A stretch of 64,000 nt of DNA from Trileptium ribeirensis (taxonomy: Eukaryota > Nematoda > Enoplea > Enoplida > Thoracostomopsidae). The position numbers and the translations under genes are program-made. Position 1 is the stretch's first letter. Each line of letters starts with the position of its first letter. Where the stretch lies: assembly GCA_030248225.1 (NCBI GenBank), contig JASANE010019223.1, positions 1-64,000 of the forward strand. The letters are read 5' to 3'. The notes beneath the pieces were generated by a model. That model was not told the DNA's origin, ran no database searches, and saw only the letters and a list, made by a program, of their open reading frames with translations. Below are positions 61,689-64,000 of this stretch, one piece after another.

Positions 61689-63790
61689 GTAGGTCTATTA
61701 ACAACAAGGCACATATTGACTTCTTCTTTTTCTACATTTTTCATATACTGTAACCTAAAAAAGTACAGGTATATAACAGCTGTTACCATGATAGCTCAAT
61801 ATTTTTCCGCAACTACGTCGCGCCGTTGTGAAAGTTATATCAAAATTAGATTTACGTCATTTGCACAAATCGCTTGGTAGCTAAGTAACCATATGTAATT
61901 GTTCATTCTCGACTTAGATTATTGACATGATCAGCACTCAATTCTACGTATTGTTTTCTTTTCTGTTCGTAAACGCCTATACATGATAATTGTGTTGATT
62001 ATTTTCGCTTATGAATACTGCTGCTGCTCGGCACAGAGTACACACAGCGAAACTTATCAACACATTGGCTCAGGTAACCCTGAGGGGCAATACTTTATAT
62101 CGTTAGGAAAAACAGCTTAGACCGGGGCGTATGGGTGGCGGTAGGGCCCGACTTAGACTTAGGCTTTATGTCTTATATAAGGATCTAATCTTGGCCTAAG
62201 GCTAAGGCTTATGCTTAGTATATCGGGAACAGCATGGCTTACATTACACTTGGGCCCCCTCATGGTTACCTTGGTCAATACAATTATAGCCACTCTGCAA
62301 ACGGTGGTGTAGAATTATTGTGTTGATCATTATTTCCTGTCAGTACCGGCTATTGCTGCTCCGCATAACCAAGTTATACACCGATTTGCACGTGCTTAGT
62401 GAGGAATACAATTTTTGTTATTGCAGCCATGCGTCATATATACATATTTCGACGAATTGCAGTTTTACCAAAATGCTACTTTGCGTAGCAATCTTTTTGT
62501 CTGTTTGCTTCTGTTTGTTTGTCTTCGGAAAGCCTTTGCGTCACGGTCGTTGATTTAGCTTTATTTTCCCACATAATAAAGAAAATTAGAAAATGACCAC
62601 CTTATAAGTTTTTGAATGTTTAATAGGCTATGTTGAACGACACATAAGCGCATCAAACACGGTGAGTGAAAGTGAAACACAGCGCCTTGAACATTTACAG
62701 TTTGTGATAACTAGAGATAATAAGTAAGCATATTTGAGACACGAAATTATGTAATACTAGTCGAGGAAATCAACTCTGATCTCGTTCTGAGAGAACTAAA
62801 AACGTCATGTAGTATATTTCCGTTCTAACGACGACGAACGACTAAACACACTTGGTTCAAATCAGTGTTGCCAAATTCCCTCCTGACTAACAAATACTTT
62901 TAATAGATACATACAGCCATAGCCAGTCAATCAGTTTCAGATATTTTGGTTATTTTCAATCAGTGACGTTCGTCGTGGTTAGATGACTATAATTCATTTT
63001 CACGGTTTTAAAGTTGATTTCTGGTCGTGAAATTGCTTTCCGTTCAACTTACGTACATCCATTATTAAACTACTTGAATTATTATTAAATTGCTTGTAGC
63101 ATAGAATATATATGTGAGGTATAAAGTTATGCTACAATTGATGCCACAAGTTAGTTGTAGCACGGCTTATAGTGCATTCAAAGATTTATATACATACATG
63201 GTTATGTAGTTCACTCGCTCCAGGTCGTGCTATTGCACCAGTTTGAACTGAACACTATGTTCATGTATAAAGTGTAGTCGGTATAAGGGGGTGTACATTG
63301 TTATTATTTGTAATATTTGGTATTGATGAAGACGGCTTCATGTGGACACGGTGTTTGATAATCATATATTTCAAAACCATGATCATTTTGTGGTGACATA
63401 AATGGATTGCGGTTTATGGTTCCCTTTTTTACATAAGAACTGGACTCTACTAAATTTGGCGAAAATTTTCAATTCTTGTAAAATTAAAATAGCCTATTTT
63501 TAGTCTAAGATAACTATATATAATTCAAACAATAGCATTTATACAAATTTTGTTCCATCTTCTCTCGTAATATAGACGTTTAACGTGTTGGGTATTTATA
63601 GTAGTTATTTATGAAATTACATGGATAGTGGGCGATAATCGAGGCGCTTGGTTAAGTACATGTGCTAAGAGATTGCGTGGAAGTTGTATCGTTTGTAACT
63701 TGCTATTTTCTATTACTACTGTTAAGAGTGCATTAGGGAAGAGTATGACACTTCCCTGTACTCACATGTATACCCGTGTTCGATGATTCG
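61689..63790. other. Non-coding stretch
   Basis: No gene recognised. 62145-62225 is a minus-strand relative of the TAAGCCTAAGCC palindromic repeat at 57977 and 58669. 62430-62500 resembles 49255-49310 (TACCAAAATGC, GTAGCAAT words). Confidence 0.4.
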
Positions 63791-63989
63791 GGCGTGTTCG
63801 GCCTGACCCCCAGTTTCTGTACGAGTAACTCGGACCCCCCAGTTTTTTGGGGGAATTAGGTCGGACTTATAGGCAGCTGCTTATAAACCGACCCCCCCAG
63901 AAATTAATGGCTCAGGCCTACCCCCTCCAAAAACTGGGGGTCCGAGCTACTCTCCTCCCAGAAACGTGGGGGGTCAGACCGAAAACGCC
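63791..63989. mobile_element. Foldback element with ~60-bp inverted repeats
   Basis: The left arm GGCGTGTTCGGCCTGACCCC...AACTCGGACCCCCCAG is the reverse complement, with mismatches, of the right arm (CTGGGGGTCCGAGC... to GACCGAAAACGCC). The arms are C/G-run rich (ACCCCCC / GGGGGGT). A related patch is at about 18535-18600. Confidence 0.7.
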
Positions 63990-64000
63990 TGTATCATCAA

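Overview
The window is eukaryotic and animal-like. It is AT-rich, has genes split by GT-AG introns of roughly 0.5-5 kb, and is crowded with retrotransposons, miniature inverted-repeat elements and satellites. The only well-supported host gene encodes a secreted or membrane protein with repeated fasciclin-I (FAS1) adhesion domains. I cannot name the species or phylum from sequence alone; an AT-rich invertebrate is the best description.

Layout. (1) 1-10616: a Ty3/Gypsy LTR retrotransposon on the minus strand. It has gag with two zinc knuckles, then protease, reverse transcriptase, RNase H and integrase, and it ends in a PHD finger. The coding region is broken by a homopolymer tract inside RT and by a frameshift just after it. 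The flanking LTR copies differ by a 1.2-kb segment. Their U3 part holds a stretch of about 790 nt with one cytosine on the plus strand. (2) 10617-18938: relic DNA with a 1168-bp hAT-type non-autonomous transposon (perfect 8-bp target duplication), a 234-bp dimer and a decayed A-rich ORF region. (3) 18939-40213: eleven consecutive exons of a FAS1-domain gene on the plus strand, all with GT-AG borders and compatible phases, giving 596 codons with no stop. Intron 1 holds a second, inverted copy of the hAT element, and intron 2 an internally deleted CR1/L2-like non-LTR retrotransposon in antisense. (4) 40214-60007: no convincing exons, but tandem arrays (4 x 115, 3 x 131 and 7 x 249 bp), MITEs and a second non-LTR 3' end. 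(5) 60008-61688: three tentative exons whose phases would continue the FAS1 gene. (6) 61689-64000: non-coding, ending in a foldback element.

The genes do not form an operon or pathway. The picture is one long-intron adhesion gene in a repeat-rich neighbourhood. The oddest signals are the cytosine-free LTR tract, the PHD fingers in two unrelated retroelements, and the 249-bp structured tandem array.
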